Source: Mizugakiibacter sediminis (lineage in GTDB: Bacteria > Pseudomonadota > Gammaproteobacteria > Xanthomonadales > Rhodanobacteraceae). From it: a DNA stretch of 64,000 nt. Positions 1-10,826 of this stretch are shown here, piece by piece (the first letter of the stretch is position 1; the number at the start of each line of letters is the position of its first letter). The notes below the pieces were generated by a model. The model had not been told where the DNA came from. It saw only the letters and a program-made list of their open reading frames with translations, and ran no database searches. A program made the translations under genes and the position numbers. Where the stretch lies: contig NZ_DF970160.1 of the NCBI RefSeq assembly GCF_000953855.2, positions 1 through 64,000 on the forward strand. The letters run 5' to 3'.

Positions 1-1
1 C

Positions 2-1057
2 TCCGACTGGCTGGCGCATCCGTGGATGCGATTGGCGCTGGCGGTGGCGGTCGCGCTGGCGCTGGGAACGCTGGCGGCGCGCGCGGTACGGTTCACATTG
101 CGCCGCCTGCTCGAGGCCGGCGGCTTCGCGTCGATCGTGCTGCGCCGCTGCGCGCAGCCGTTCGAGCTGGCGCTGCCGCTGATCGCGGCGAAGGCGGCGC
201 TGCACAGCGGTATGGCCGGCGGCGGCGCGGTGGACGCGTTGCAGCATGCGGCCACGGTGGCGGTGGTCGCCGCGCTCACCTGGCTCGGCGTGCGCGCGAT
301 TTCCGGCGTGGAGCGCGCGGTGATCGCGCGCCACCCGGTCGACGTCGAGGACAACCTGCAGGCGCGTCGCGTGCGCACGCAGACGCGTGTGCTCGCGCGC
401 ACGGCGATGTTCGCGGCCGGCCTGTTCGGGTTGGCGGCGGCGCTGATGACGTTTCCCGGCGTGCGCCAGCTCGGCGCCAGCCTGCTCGCGTCCGCCGGCG
501 TGGCCGGCCTGGTGGTGGGCCTGGCCGCGCGGCCGGTGCTGTCCAACCTGCTGGCCGGCCTGCAGATCGCGCTGACGCAGCCGATCCGCATCGACGACGT
601 GGTGATCGTCGAGGGCGAATGGGGGCGCATCGAGGAGATCACCGGCGCCTACGTGGTGGTGAACGTCTGGGACGAGCGCCGGCTGGTGGTGCCGCTGCAG
701 TGGTTCATCGAGCACCCGTTCCAGAACTGGACGCGCACCAGCGCCCGGCTGATCGGCAGCGTGTTCCTGTGGGTCGACTACGCGTTGCCGCTGGCGCCGT
801 TGCGCGCCGAGCTGGAGCGCGTCTGCCACGCCGCGCCGGAATGGGACGGGCGCGTGTCCCTGCTGCAGGTGACCGATGCCGACGCGCGCGCGATGCAGGT
901 GCGCGCGCTGGTCAGCGCGACGGATTCCGGCCGCGCCTGGGATCTGCGCTGCCGCGTGCGCGAGGCGCTGATCGACTTCCTGCAGCGCGAATATCCGCAG
1001 CACCTGCCGCGGCTGCGCATCGACGGAGCGGAGCGCGCCCGCGCCGGCGCGGCATAG
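2..1057 (+). CDS. MscS-family mechanosensitive ion channel (5' end outside window)
   Basis: This is an inner-membrane channel of the MscS family, which releases solutes when membrane tension rises. About 351 residues are visible. Several hydrophobic segments lie in the first half. The pore-lining helix is rich in Gly and Ala (ASAGVAGLVVGLAARPV, coded near 490-540) and is followed by the beta domain (QIALTQPIRIDDVV ... EGEWGRIEEI) that is diagnostic of the family. The frame is open from base 2, and residues SDWLAHPW precede the first ATG at base 26, so the gene probably starts before the window. It converges on typA. The substrate and subtype (YbdG-like or YnaI-like) cannot be told from this fragment. 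Confidence 0.85.
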   Translation, partial: SDWLAHPWMRLALAVAVALALGTLAARAVRFTLRRLLEAGGFASIVLRRCAQPFELALPLIAAKAALHSGMAGGGAVDALQHAATVAVVAALTWLGVRAISGVERAVIARHPVDVEDNLQARRVRTQTRVLARTAMFAAGLFGLAAALMTFPGVRQLGASLLASAGVAGLVVGLAARPVLSNLLAGLQIALTQPIRIDDVVIVEGEWGRIEEITGAYVVVNVWDERRLVVPLQWFIEHPFQNWTRTSARLIGSVFLWVDYALPLAPLRAELERVCHAAPEWDGRVSLLQVTDADARAMQVRALVSATDSGRAWDLRCRVREALIDFLQREYPQHLPRLRIDGAERARAGAA

Positions 1058-1088
1058 CTGCGAGGAGGCGCGGGCCGGCGCCGGAAAC

Positions 1089-1117
1089 GCATCGGGCCGC
1101 GCGCGGCGGCCCGATGC
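1089..1117. terminator. hairpin between convergent MscS gene and typA
   Basis: A perfect 10-bp stem (GCATCGGGCC with GGCCCGATGC) encloses a 9-base GC-rich loop between two convergent genes. It has no T-tract on either strand, so it may be a Rho-assisted end or simply a GC palindrome. The position supports a shared bidirectional terminator. Confidence 0.35.
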
Positions 1118-1141
1118 ATCGGCTTCCGCGCCGGCCGGCGC

Positions 1142-2974
<1,833 letters not shown>

Positions 2975-3121
2975 GCGGATCGCGTCCCGCGCCTGCGCGG
3001 CGGGGGCTCATGGGGGAGGGCGAGCCGCCGATTCTAGCGGGATTCGCGTGCCGGCGTATGAACGCCGCCGCCCCGGCGGGGCGGCGGACTGGATGGAGAG
3101 CCGCAGACTGCGACGGGGGTC

Positions 3122-3456
3122 GGATCGACGCGCCCGGCGGCACTTCCGGCAGCGGGCGCAGCTTCACCGACTTCGGGTCGCCGAGGTACTTGCCGAGATA
3201 GTTCGCGCCTCGCGGCGGTCGACCGCCACCGTGTCACTGCCGCGCGCCTTGCGCAACCGGCCCTGCCACTGCGCCAGCGCGGCGCGCAGCTCGGCATCCG
3301 GCTGCGGGTGCAGCTTGCCGCCGTCGAGCGCGGCCAGCGCGCCCCGTCCAGCTCGGTCCATTCGGCGGCGAGCTGCACGGCGGCGGCGCCGGGCGCGGCC
3401 GCGGTGCGCGGGGCGTTTCGTGCGGGCGTCGCCGCCGGTGCGCGCCGCCCTTGCAC
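3122..3456 (-). pseudogene. degraded or frameshifted reading frame of unknown function
   Basis: Most of the 588-bp gap between typA and the next gene is non-genic, but the minus strand carries a protein-like stretch split over three frames. Read from 3456 it gives ...[12 protein letters not shown], then in a second frame [20 protein letters not shown] and following residues to AVDRREA, then in a third frame [20 protein letters not shown]. At each junction two extra bases (CG) would restore a single frame if removed. The last frame has no stop before typA. I do not recognise the family. It is either a decayed gene or a GC-rich stretch with two sequence errors. Confidence 0.4.
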
Positions 3457-3562
3457 TTGCGGCGCGTGGGGCTAGACTCCGGTCAGACGACTTACGGCGG
3501 GCGCCCCGCCGGTGGTCCCGGCGCGCGCCCGAGGCTGCCTCCATGGCTGGCGGGAGGGTGCA

Positions 3563-5389
3563 GTGCAACCCACCGATATTCGCGTCCCCGACTACTTCCA
3601 CAAGGTCGTCGATTGCCAGTGGGCCTGTCCGGCCCACACGCCGGTCCCCGAATACATCCGCCTGATCGCCGCCGGACGCTACTCCGACGCGTACCTGGCC
3701 AATTGGGTGTCGAACGTGTTTCCCGGCATCCTCGGCCGCACCTGCGACCGTCCCTGCGAGCCGGCCTGCCGGCGTGTGCGCGTCGAGGAAAACAACGGCG
3801 AGAAACCCGAGCCGGTGGCGATCTGCCGGCTGAAGCGCGTCGCCGCCGACTTCAAGGACGACATCCGCGCGCGCCTGCCGAAACCGGCGGCGAGGAAGAA
3901 CGGCAAGCGCATCGCCTGCGTCGGCGCCGGCCCGGCCTCGCTGACGGTGGCGCGCGACCTGGCGCCGCTCGGCTACCACGTCACCGTGTTCGAGGCCGAC
4001 GCCAAGGCCGGCGGTTTCATGCGCACGCAGGTGCCGCGCTTCCGCCTGCCGGAGGCGGTGATCGACGAGGAGGTGGGCTACGTCCTCGGGCTCGGCGTCG
4101 AGTTCTGCGGCGGCTCGCGCATCGACTCGATGAAGGCGCTGCTGGCGGAGGGCTACGACGCCGTGTTCGTCGGCTGCGGCGCGCCGCGCGGGCGCGACCT
4201 CGACCTGCCGGGTCGCCGCGAAGCCGCCGCGCACATCCACATCGGCATCGACTGGCTGGCCTCGGTGTACTTCGGCCATGTCGCTTCGGTCGGCAGGCGC
4301 GTGATCGTGCTCGGCGGCGGCAACACGGCGATGGACTGCTGCCGCTCGGCGAAGCGCCTCGGCGGCGAGGACGTCAAGGTGATCGTGCGCTCCGGCTTCG
4401 AGGAGATGAAGGCCTCGCCGTGGGAGAAGGAGGACGCGATGCACGAGGGCATCCCGATCCTCAACTACCTGGTGCCGAAGACCTTCGAGCACGTGGACGG
4501 CCGGCTGGTCGGCATGAGCTTCGAGAAGGTGCGCGCCGAACACGATGCGCAGGGCCGGCGCAGGCTGGTGCCGACCGGCGAGCCGGATGCCTTCTTCGAA
4601 TGCGACGACGTGCTGGTCGCGGTCGGCCAGGAAAACGCCTTCCCCTGGATCGAGCGCGACCTCGGCATCGCGTTCGACCAGGGGGGCATGCCGGTGGTCG
4701 ACCAGAGCACGCTGCAGTCGACCCTGCCACACGTGCTGTTCGGCGGCGACGCCGCGTTCGGCCCGAAGAACATCATCTGGGCGGTGGCGCACGGCCACGA
4801 GGCGGCGGTCAGCATCGACCGCATGCTCAACGGCGAGGACCCGCGCGAGCGTCCGGCGCCGACCACGCGCCTGATCTCGCAGAAGATGGGCATCCACGAG
4901 TGGAGTTACGACAACGCCGTCTCCGCCGACGGGCGCTACAAGGTGCCGTGGGCGCCGGCGGAGAAGACGCTGAAGAGCGTCAAGGTGGAGGTCGAGCTCG
5001 GCTTCGACGCGGAAACCGCGTTCAAGGAGGCGCAGCGCTGCCTCAATTGCGACGTGCAGACGGTGTTCAGCCGCGAGGCGTGCATCGAGTGCGACGCCTG
5101 CGTCGACATCTGTCCGATGGACTGCATCACCTTCACGAAGAACGGCGAGGAAGCCGAGCTGCGCACGCGTCTGCACGCGCCGGCGCTGAACCTGGCGCAG
5201 GACCTGTACGTCTCCGGCGAGCTGAAGACCGGCCGGGTGATGGTCAAGGACGAGGACGTGTGCCTGCACTGCGGCCTGTGCGCCGAGCGCTGCCCGACGG
5301 GAGCCTGGGACATGCGCAAGTTCGTCATCGAGATGACCCACGCCGGTCCCGGCTGCCGCGACCGGGCCGCACGCAAGGACGCCGCATGA
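3563..5389 (+). CDS. GltD-like NAD(P)H/FAD oxidoreductase with extra C-terminal 4Fe-4S clusters
   Basis: This 608-residue flavoprotein resembles the small subunit of glutamate synthase plus a ferredoxin tail. The N-terminal iron-sulphur region has CQWAC (from residue 18) and CDRPCEPAC (about 62-70). A FAD Rossmann motif GAGPASL lies near 120 and a nucleotide motif [10 protein letters not shown] near 251. Two 4Fe-4S motifs end the protein, [12 protein letters not shown] near 506 and [12 protein letters not shown] near 566. I chose the GTG at 3563 because GGGAGG lies just upstream and the conserved region begins right after; an ATG at 3512 is possible. Its stop overlaps the next start (ATGA). 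It probably exchanges electrons between NAD(P)H and the partner oxidoreductase encoded downstream. Confidence 0.88.
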   Translation: MQPTDIRVPDYFHKVVDCQWACPAHTPVPEYIRLIAAGRYSDAYLANWVSNVFPGILGRTCDRPCEPACRRVRVEENNGEKPEPVAICRLKRVAADFKDDIRARLPKPAARKNGKRIACVGAGPASLTVARDLAPLGYHVTVFEADAKAGGFMRTQVPRFRLPEAVIDEEVGYVLGLGVEFCGGSRIDSMKALLAEGYDAVFVGCGAPRGRDLDLPGRREAAAHIHIGIDWLASVYFGHVASVGRRVIVLGGGNTAMDCCRSAKRLGGEDVKVIVRSGFEEMKASPWEKEDAMHEGIPILNYLVPKTFEHVDGRLVGMSFEKVRAEHDAQGRRRLVPTGEPDAFFECDDVLVAVGQENAFPWIERDLGIAFDQGGMPVVDQSTLQSTLPHVLFGGDAAFGPKNIIWAVAHGHEAAVSIDRMLNGEDPRERPAPTTRLISQKMGIHEWSYDNAVSADGRYKVPWAPAEKTLKSVKVEVELGFDAETAFKEAQRCLNCDVQTVFSREACIECDACVDICPMDCITFTKNGEEAELRTRLHAPALNLAQDLYVSGELKTGRVMVKDEDVCLHCGLCAERCPTGAWDMRKFVIEMTHAGPGCRDRAARKDAA

Positions 5390-7260
5390 CCCTGCCCTCG
5401 ACCCGCGCTTCCCGCCCCGGCCTGCAGGCGGTCAACGACTTCGTGGTGAAGTTCGCCAACGTCAACGGCTCGGGCTCGGCCTCGGCCAACGAACTGTTCG
5501 CCAAGGCGATCCTGCGCATGGGCGTGCCGGTGAGCCCGCGCAACATCTTCCCGTCGAACATCCAGGGCCTGCCGACCTGGTACGAGGTGCGCGTCAACGA
5601 ACGCGGCTGGCTGGGGCGCCGCGGCGGCGTCGACCTGATGGTGGCGATGAACCCGCAGACCTGGGACGCCGACGTCGCCGAGATCGAGCCCGGCGGCTAC
5701 CTGTTCTACGACAGCACGCGACCGCTGCCGCCGTCGAAGTTCCGCGAAGACGTCGCCGTGATCGGCATGCCGATCACCGAGTTGTGCAACGCCGCCTACG
5801 GCGACGCGCGGCAGCGCCAGCTGTTCAAGAACATCATCTACGTCGGCGCGCTGGCCGAGCTGCTGGGCATCGACGGCGCGGTGCTGGAAACGCTGCTCGG
5901 CGAGCAGTACCGCAGCAAGCCCAAGCTGATCGACGCCAACCGCGAGGCCCTGCGCATGGGCCGCGACTATGCGCGCGAGCACCTGCGCCAGCCGTTCGGG
6001 CTGCGCGTCCGGCGCGCCGACAACGTCGGCGACCGCATCTTCATCGACGGCAACAGCGCCGCCGCGCTGGGCTGCGTCTACGGCGGCGCCACCGTGTGCG
6101 CCTGGTATCCGATCACGCCGTCGTCGTCGCTGGCCGAGGCGTTCCAGAAGTACTGCGCCAGGTACCGCGTCGACAAGGCGAGCGGCCGCAACCTCTACGC
6201 GGTGGTGCAGGCCGAGGACGAGATCGCCTCGATCGGCATGGTGATCGGCGCCGGCTGGAACGGCGCGCGTGCCTTCACCGCCACCTCCGGTCCCGGCATC
6301 TCGCTGATGACCGAGTTCATCGGTCTGGCGTATTTCGCCGAGATTCCGGCGACCATCATCGACGTGCAGCGCGGCGGTCCCTCCACCGGCATGCCGACGC
6401 GCACCCAGCAGGCCGACATCCTCGCCTGCGCCTACGCCTCCCACGGCGACACCAAGCACGTGCTGCTGTTTCCGGAAGACCCGCACGAGTGCTTCGAGTT
6501 CGCCGCGCAGGCGCTAGACCTGGCCGATCGCCTGCAGACGCCGATCTTCCTGATGAGCGATCTCGACATCGGCATGAACCAGCGCCTGTGCGCGCCGTTC
6601 GCCTGGGACGACACGCGCGCCTACGACCGCGGCAAGGTGATGACGCGCGAGGAACTGGAGGCGGGCAAGCCGTTCGGCCGCTATCTGGACGTCGACGGCG
6701 ACGGCATCCCGTATCGCACCTATCCCGGCACGCATCCGACGCGCGGCAGCTTTTTCACCCGCGGCACCACGCGCGACGCCTACGCGCGCTACTCGGAGAA
6801 GGGCGCCGACTACGTCGACAACATGCAGCGCCTGCTGCGCAAGTTCGAGACCGCGAAGACGCTGGTGCCGCCGCCGCTGCTGCGCCGCGCTTCGCGGCCG
6901 ACCGCGCTGGGCGCGATCTTTTTCGGCTCGACCAGCCCGGCCATGGCCGAGGCGATCGACGCGCTGGAGGGCGCCGGCGTGCACCTGGACACGCTGCGCA
7001 TCCGCGCGTTCCCGTTCGCCGACAGCGTGGCGGAATTCATCGCCGCGCACGAGCGCGTGTTCGTGGTCGAACAGAACCGCGACGGCCAGCTGCGCAGCCT
7101 GCTGGTCAACGAATTCGGCATCGACCCGGCGCGGCTGGTGCCGATCCTGCATTACGACGGCACGCCGATCACCGCGCGCTTCATCGCCCGCGCGATCGGC
7201 GAGCAGGCCGGAACGCGCGCGCCCGCCGCGCCGGCCGCCGCGGAGGCGCACGTGCCATGA
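5386..7260 (+). CDS. 2-oxoacid:acceptor oxidoreductase, fused gamma-alpha subunit
   Basis: This is the large subunit of a thiamine-diphosphate, CoA-dependent 2-oxoacid oxidoreductase (KorA or OorA type, 624 residues). The N-terminal gamma domain (GSGSASANELFAKAILRMG, about residues 25-45) is fused to the alpha domain, which starts around 220 with GNSAAALGCVYGG and AWYPITPSSS. This fused order is typical of KorA-type enzymes, which oxidise 2-oxoglutarate or a related acid to the acyl-CoA with a low-potential acceptor. Both ends overlap the neighbouring genes by ATGA, so the three proteins are translationally coupled and should be made in equal amounts. The exact substrate cannot be read from the sequence. 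Confidence 0.9.
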   Translation: MTLPSTRASRPGLQAVNDFVVKFANVNGSGSASANELFAKAILRMGVPVSPRNIFPSNIQGLPTWYEVRVNERGWLGRRGGVDLMVAMNPQTWDADVAEIEPGGYLFYDSTRPLPPSKFREDVAVIGMPITELCNAAYGDARQRQLFKNIIYVGALAELLGIDGAVLETLLGEQYRSKPKLIDANREALRMGRDYAREHLRQPFGLRVRRADNVGDRIFIDGNSAAALGCVYGGATVCAWYPITPSSSLAEAFQKYCARYRVDKASGRNLYAVVQAEDEIASIGMVIGAGWNGARAFTATSGPGISLMTEFIGLAYFAEIPATIIDVQRGGPSTGMPTRTQQADILACAYASHGDTKHVLLFPEDPHECFEFAAQALDLADRLQTPIFLMSDLDIGMNQRLCAPFAWDDTRAYDRGKVMTREELEAGKPFGRYLDVDGDGIPYRTYPGTHPTRGSFFTRGTTRDAYARYSEKGADYVDNMQRLLRKFETAKTLVPPPLLRRASRPTALGAIFFGSTSPAMAEAIDALEGAGVHLDTLRIRAFPFADSVAEFIAAHERVFVVEQNRDGQLRSLLVNEFGIDPARLVPILHYDGTPITARFIARAIGEQAGTRAPAAPAAAEAHVP

Positions 7261-8312
7261 CCTACATCGCCAAGCCCGGGCTGCACCATCCGACCCTGCC
7301 GAAGAACGCGCTGTGCTACACGCGCCGCGACTACGAGGGCAAAGTCTCCACGCTGTGCGCCGGCTGCGGGCACGACTCGATCTCGGCGGCGATCATCCAG
7401 GCCTGCTGGGAGCTGGCGATCGAGCCGCACCGGCTGGCCAAGCTGTCCGGCATCGGCTGCAGCTCGAAGACGCCCGACTACTTCCTCGGCAACTCGCACG
7501 GCTTCAACACCGTGCACGGGCGCATGCCGTCGGTACTGACCGGCGCCAACCTGGCCAACCGTGAGCTGCTGTACCTCGGCGTCTCCGGCGACGGCGACTC
7601 GGCCTCGATCGGCATCGGCCAGTTCGTGCACGCGATCCGCCGCGGCGTGAACATGGTCTACATCGTCGAGAACAACGGCGTGTACGGCCTCACCAAGGGC
7701 CAGTTCTCCGCCACCGCCGACCAGGGCTCGGTGTCCAAGCGCGGCGTGGTCAACACCGACAACCCGATCGACATGGTCGGCCTGGCGCTGCAGCTCGGCG
7801 CCAGCTTCGTCGCGCGCAGCTTCTCCGGCGACAAGCAGCAGCTGGTGCCGCTGATCAAGGCGGCGATCGCGCACAGGGGCGCCGCCTTCATCGACGTGAT
7901 CAGCCCGTGCGTGGCGTTCAACAACCACGCCGGCAGCACCAAGAGCTACGACTACGTGCGCGAGCACAACGAGGCGGTCAACCGCCTCGACGTGATCAGC
8001 GCCCGCGAGGCGATCGGCGTCGACTACGCCGAGGGCGAACTGGCGGAGGTGCGGCAGCACGACGGCAGCGTGCTGCGCCTGCGCAAGCTGCACGCCGACT
8101 ACGATCCGGGCGACCGCATCGCGGCGATGAACTATGTGCACGCGCACCAGGTGCGCGGCGAGATCGTCACCGGCCTGCTCTACCTCGACCCCGACCCGCA
8201 CGACCTGCACGAGCACCTGAACACGGTGGCGACCCCGTTCAACGCGCTGGGTGCCGAGGCGTTGTGCCCCGGCGCGGCGACGCTGGAGCAGATCAACGCC
8301 TCGCTGCGCTGA
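7257..8312 (+). CDS. 2-oxoacid:acceptor oxidoreductase beta subunit (TPP-binding)
   Basis: This is the 351-residue catalytic partner of the preceding subunit. CAGCGHDSI (about residue 36) and the thiamine diphosphate/Mg segment GVSGDGDSASIGIGQF followed by NNGVYGLTKGQ are characteristic of KorB-type beta subunits. Conserved cysteines in CAGCGH, GIGCSS and SPCVAFNNH match the positions that bind the beta-subunit 4Fe-4S cluster in the family. The start overlaps the alpha stop by ATGA. A perfect hairpin follows the stop at once and may end the operon. No separate ferredoxin-like delta subunit is encoded; the first gene of the operon appears to provide those clusters. Confidence 0.92.
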   Translation: MTYIAKPGLHHPTLPKNALCYTRRDYEGKVSTLCAGCGHDSISAAIIQACWELAIEPHRLAKLSGIGCSSKTPDYFLGNSHGFNTVHGRMPSVLTGANLANRELLYLGVSGDGDSASIGIGQFVHAIRRGVNMVYIVENNGVYGLTKGQFSATADQGSVSKRGVVNTDNPIDMVGLALQLGASFVARSFSGDKQQLVPLIKAAIAHRGAAFIDVISPCVAFNNHAGSTKSYDYVREHNEAVNRLDVISAREAIGVDYAEGELAEVRQHDGSVLRLRKLHADYDPGDRIAAMNYVHAHQVRGEIVTGLLYLDPDPHDLHEHLNTVATPFNALGAEALCPGAATLEQINASLR

Positions 8313-8325
8313 GCGCGCTGGATGT

Positions 8326-8361
8326 CCCTCTCCCCCCATCGCTCGCGATGGGGGGAGAGGG
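8326..8361. repeat. perfect 16-bp-stem palindrome after the oxidoreductase operon
   Basis: The arms CCCTCTCCCCCCATCG (8326-8341) and CGATGGGGGGAGAGGG (8346-8361) pair perfectly around a CTCG loop, 13 bases after the stop of the beta subunit. There is no T-tract. It resembles the other CCCTCTCCC-type palindromes in this window (50912 and 51003), so it is probably a member of a dispersed intergenic repeat family that may also terminate transcription. Confidence 0.65.
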
Positions 8362-8495
8362 CAGGGCGAGGGGGCGGGCGTCGCTTTGCGCGCTGCGCGC
8401 CGGCGCCGGAACGCGTAACATCGGCGCTTCGCTTTCCACGCCCTTCCGCCCCCGATCCGCGCGCGCATCGGCGGCGGTCCAACCGAGACGATCCC

Positions 8496-9005
8496 ATGAG
8501 CATCACCGCGACCCTGACCACCTCGCGCGGCCCCATCCGCATCGCCCTGCACGCCGACAAGACGCCGCTGACCGTGGCCAATTTCGTCAATCTCGCGCGC
8601 CGCGGCTTCTACGACGGCCTGAAGTTCCACCGCGTGATCGCCGACTTCATGATCCAGGGCGGCTGCCCGAACGGCGACGGCCGCGGCAATCCCGGCTACC
8701 GCTTCGAGGACGAGTGCCGCGCGGATCTTCGCCACGACCAGCCTGGCGTGCTGTCGATGGCCAACGCCGGCCCCGGCACCAACGGCTGCCAGTTCTTCAT
8801 CACCCACGTCGCCACGCCCTGGCTGGACGGCAAGCACACCGTGTTCGGCGCGGTGCTGGGCGCCGGGGACCAGGCGGTGGTCGACGCGATCCGCCAGGGC
8901 GACACCATCGAGAAGGTGACGATCGAGGGCGACGCCGACGCGGTGCTGGCGCAGGTCAGCGATCGCGTGCGGCAGTGGAATGCGGCGCTGGACGCGCGTC
9001 GCTGA
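8496..9005 (+). CDS. cyclophilin-type peptidyl-prolyl cis-trans isomerase
   Basis: The protein has 169 residues and no signal peptide, so it is a cytoplasmic cyclophilin that speeds proline isomerisation during folding. Family motifs are complete: [13 protein letters not shown] carries the catalytic Arg and Phe, followed by [26 protein letters not shown] and LDGKHTVFG. The ATG at 8496 starts the conserved domain directly. An in-frame codon at 8322 would run through the palindrome and adds unconserved residues. The last 50 bases overlap the 3' end of the convergent cytochrome gene on the other strand. Confidence 0.93.
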   Translation: MSITATLTTSRGPIRIALHADKTPLTVANFVNLARRGFYDGLKFHRVIADFMIQGGCPNGDGRGNPGYRFEDECRADLRHDQPGVLSMANAGPGTNGCQFFITHVATPWLDGKHTVFGAVLGAGDQAVVDAIRQGDTIEKVTIEGDADAVLAQVSDRVRQWNAALDARR

Positions 9006-9495
9006 TTGACGCCTGGGCCCGGGTCTGCCCGGGTACTGGCTGGACCGGCGCGCGCGCCGCGCGCGAACGCCGGCCCAGCCAGATGTGCAGCGGCAGTATC
9101 GCCACTGCGCCCAGTCCGAGCAGCAGGTGCACCCATTTGGCGAACTCGCGCAGGTCCTCGCCGGCGTAGTACAGCGCGTAGCCGGTGAGGATCAGCACCG
9201 CGGCGAACGCGGCTACGCTGCCGCCGCTCCAGCGGTTGCGCCCGGTGTTCCAGCCGAAGCGCACATGCTGCGGCAGCATCGAGCCCAGGAGCAGCAAGGC
9301 GATGAAGCCGCCGGCGCCGTGCAACTGGGTCAGTGAGTGCAGGGCATCGGTCGGTTCGCGGCCAGGCAGATCCCACCACACGGCCCAGACGACGCCGGTG
9401 ACCGCGACCAGCCCGAGGCCACCGTAGAGCAGCCACAGGTGCAGGCGGATGCCGGTGCCGCGCTGCGAGGGGCGGGGGCGACGGCCGCGCGTCAT
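8956..9495 (-). CDS. four-helix b-type cytochrome-like membrane protein of a flavinylation operon
   Basis: This is a 179-residue integral membrane protein with four hydrophobic helices (roughly 18-38, 57-76, 92-111 and 122-140). Histidines 59 and 77 lie in helix 2, and 123 and 137 in helix 4. That paired pattern is typical of bis-heme b cytochromes of the PepSY/DUF4405/ferric-reductase kind. It probably moves electrons across the inner membrane to the FMN-binding protein of the same operon. Its ATG overlaps the apbE stop (ATGA). The hydrophilic C-terminal tail runs 50 bases into the 3' end of the convergent cyclophilin gene. The exact family assignment is an inference. Confidence 0.75.
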   Translation of the reverse strand: MTRGRRPRPSQRGTGIRLHLWLLYGGLGLVAVTGVVWAVWWDLPGREPTDALHSLTQLHGAGGFIALLLLGSMLPQHVRFGWNTGRNRWSGGSVAAFAAVLILTGYALYYAGEDLREFAKWVHLLLGLGAVAILPLHIWLGRRSRAARAPVQPVPGQTRAQASISDARPAPHSTAARDR

Positions 9496-10286
9496 AGCGT
9501 CACCGCCTGCGCGCGCAGTCGCGCGAGCAGCGACGCGCTGGCCTCGGCGCCGCGCAGCCAGACGATCTTGGTCAGCGCATCCGCACGCAGGCAGCTCGGA
9601 GCGAGCACGCTGACGCTGCGGTAGCGGCGCGGGCTGCCGCCGGCGGGATCGCGAATCGACCAGTCGCCGCCGCTTTCGCTGAAGTACGGCGCACTGGTGG
9701 CGATTGCGCCGTCGGCCAGCGCGCCCAGCGGCAGCAGGCGCTGCGGTTGCTGCGGATCGCGCACGGCGACCATCTGCGGTTCGTCGCCGAGCACGCGCAG
9801 GTCGCCGCCGGCGTTGACCACCGCCGCGGTCGCGCCGTGGCGGCGCAGCGCGTCGACCGCGCGGTCGACGGCGAAACCCTTGGCGATGCCGCCGAGATCC
9901 AGCCACAGCGGGCGGCGGTAGTGCACGCGGAAGCCGGGCAGCAGTTCCACGGCTTCCATACCCGTCGCCGGCGGCGCTTCGTCGGCGGGAGCGGGCAGGG
10001 CGCCCGCGGCTACCGACGCGCCGGCCACGCTGCAATCGAACGCGCCGTCGCTGAGTCGATGCAGGCGACGGGCGGCGCGCAGCACGCGGTAGGTCCACGG
10101 ATGCACGCGCAGCGCGCGCCGTGCCGCCTCGCGATTGAGACGCGACAGCTCGCTCGTCGGATCGTGGAAACTCATCAGCGCGTGTACGCGCTCGACCGCG
10201 GCGAACGCCGCCGTCACCGCGCACGCGTCGCCGCGTGCGCGGATCTCGACCAGCGTGCCCAGCAGCGGTCGCGCGCGTGCGATCAC
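9492..10286 (-). CDS. apbE: FAD:protein FMN transferase (ApbE)
   Basis: ApbE attaches FMN from FAD covalently to a Ser or Thr of a target protein in the periplasm. This copy has about 264 residues. The family motif DLGGIAKGFAVDRA and the later NAGGDLRVLG and AIATSAPYF segments are present. I chose the GTG at 10286: it overlaps the stop of the upstream FMN-binding gene (GTGA) and is followed at once by the conserved RARPLLGTLVEI. An upstream ATG at 10352 would overlap that gene by 70 bases. No signal peptide or lipobox is evident with this start, so export is unexplained. The substrate is almost certainly the FMN-binding protein encoded just upstream. Confidence 0.92.
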   Translation of the reverse strand: MIARARPLLGTLVEIRARGDACAVTAAFAAVERVHALMSFHDPTSELSRLNREAARRALRVHPWTYRVLRAARRLHRLSDGAFDCSVAGASVAAGALPAPADEAPPATGMEAVELLPGFRVHYRRPLWLDLGGIAKGFAVDRAVDALRRHGATAAVVNAGGDLRVLGDEPQMVAVRDPQQPQRLLPLGALADGAIATSAPYFSESGGDWSIRDPAGGSPRRYRSVSVLAPSCLRADALTKIVWLRGAEASASLLARLRAQAVTL

Positions 10287-10807
10287 GACTTCGCCAGGAC
10301 CAGGTCGTACAGCGCGAGGACGCGCTTCACGCCCTGGGTGAGGTGCTTGCACGACAGCGTTGCCCCGCTGATGTTGCGGATGTCGCGGCCCAGCTCGAGC
10401 CGGTCCGCCGGCGTCTTGCCGACGAATTGCGCGCGCCAGTCCGCGTTGCGTACTTGCCCGCCGTAGGTTTCGCTGTAGGTCAGGACCTCGATGCCCTTGA
10501 CCGCGCCGCGTGTGTCGAGCGCGACGGCGTACTTGATCTTCTCGTGCTTGCCGACCACTTCATCGACCACGAAGAACCCCCGGGGGGCGCGCCACACGCG
10601 GCCGGCGTCGAACTCCAGGTGCACGCCGGATGCCGCGAACATCGCCTTGCGCGTGGCCTCGTCCAGCGTCAGCGGCATCGGCTGCAGCGTCTCTCCCGGG
10701 AAGAATTCCGCTTGCGCCTGCGCGACCGACATGTAGTCGGCGGCATACGCCGGCGCCAGCACCAACAGCGCCGGCGCCGGCGCGAGGCTGCGCCATCGCA
10801 TCTTCAT
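10283..10807 (-). CDS. periplasmic FMN-binding domain protein, ApbE substrate
   Basis: This 174-residue protein has a signal peptide (residues 1-22, ending in APAYAA) and an FMN-binding domain. The flavinylation motif SGAT is at 147-150 (RNISGATLSC), and Thr150 is the expected attachment residue. The domain shares the GI.VLTY.ETYGGQV segment of RnfG/NqrC-like FMN-binding proteins. The ATG at 10807 has a GGGGAAC Shine-Dalgarno-like stretch in front. The gene sits between the outer-membrane protein gene and apbE in a four-gene operon. It probably serves as an extracytoplasmic one- or two-electron carrier; the final acceptor is unknown. Confidence 0.9.
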   Translation of the reverse strand: MKMRWRSLAPAPALLVLAPAYAADYMSVAQAQAEFFPGETLQPMPLTLDEATRKAMFAASGVHLEFDAGRVWRAPRGFFVVDEVVGKHEKIKYAVALDTRGAVKGIEVLTYSETYGGQVRNADWRAQFVGKTPADRLELGRDIRNISGATLSCKHLTQGVKRVLALYDLVLAKS

Positions 10808-10826
10808 CGTTTCGTTCCCCCGCGGC

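Noticed and set aside
8322-8495. An upstream extension of the cyclophilin to 227 residues.
   Set aside because: The extension is read through the CCCTCTCCC palindrome and has no homologous domain; the conserved protein begins at 8496.
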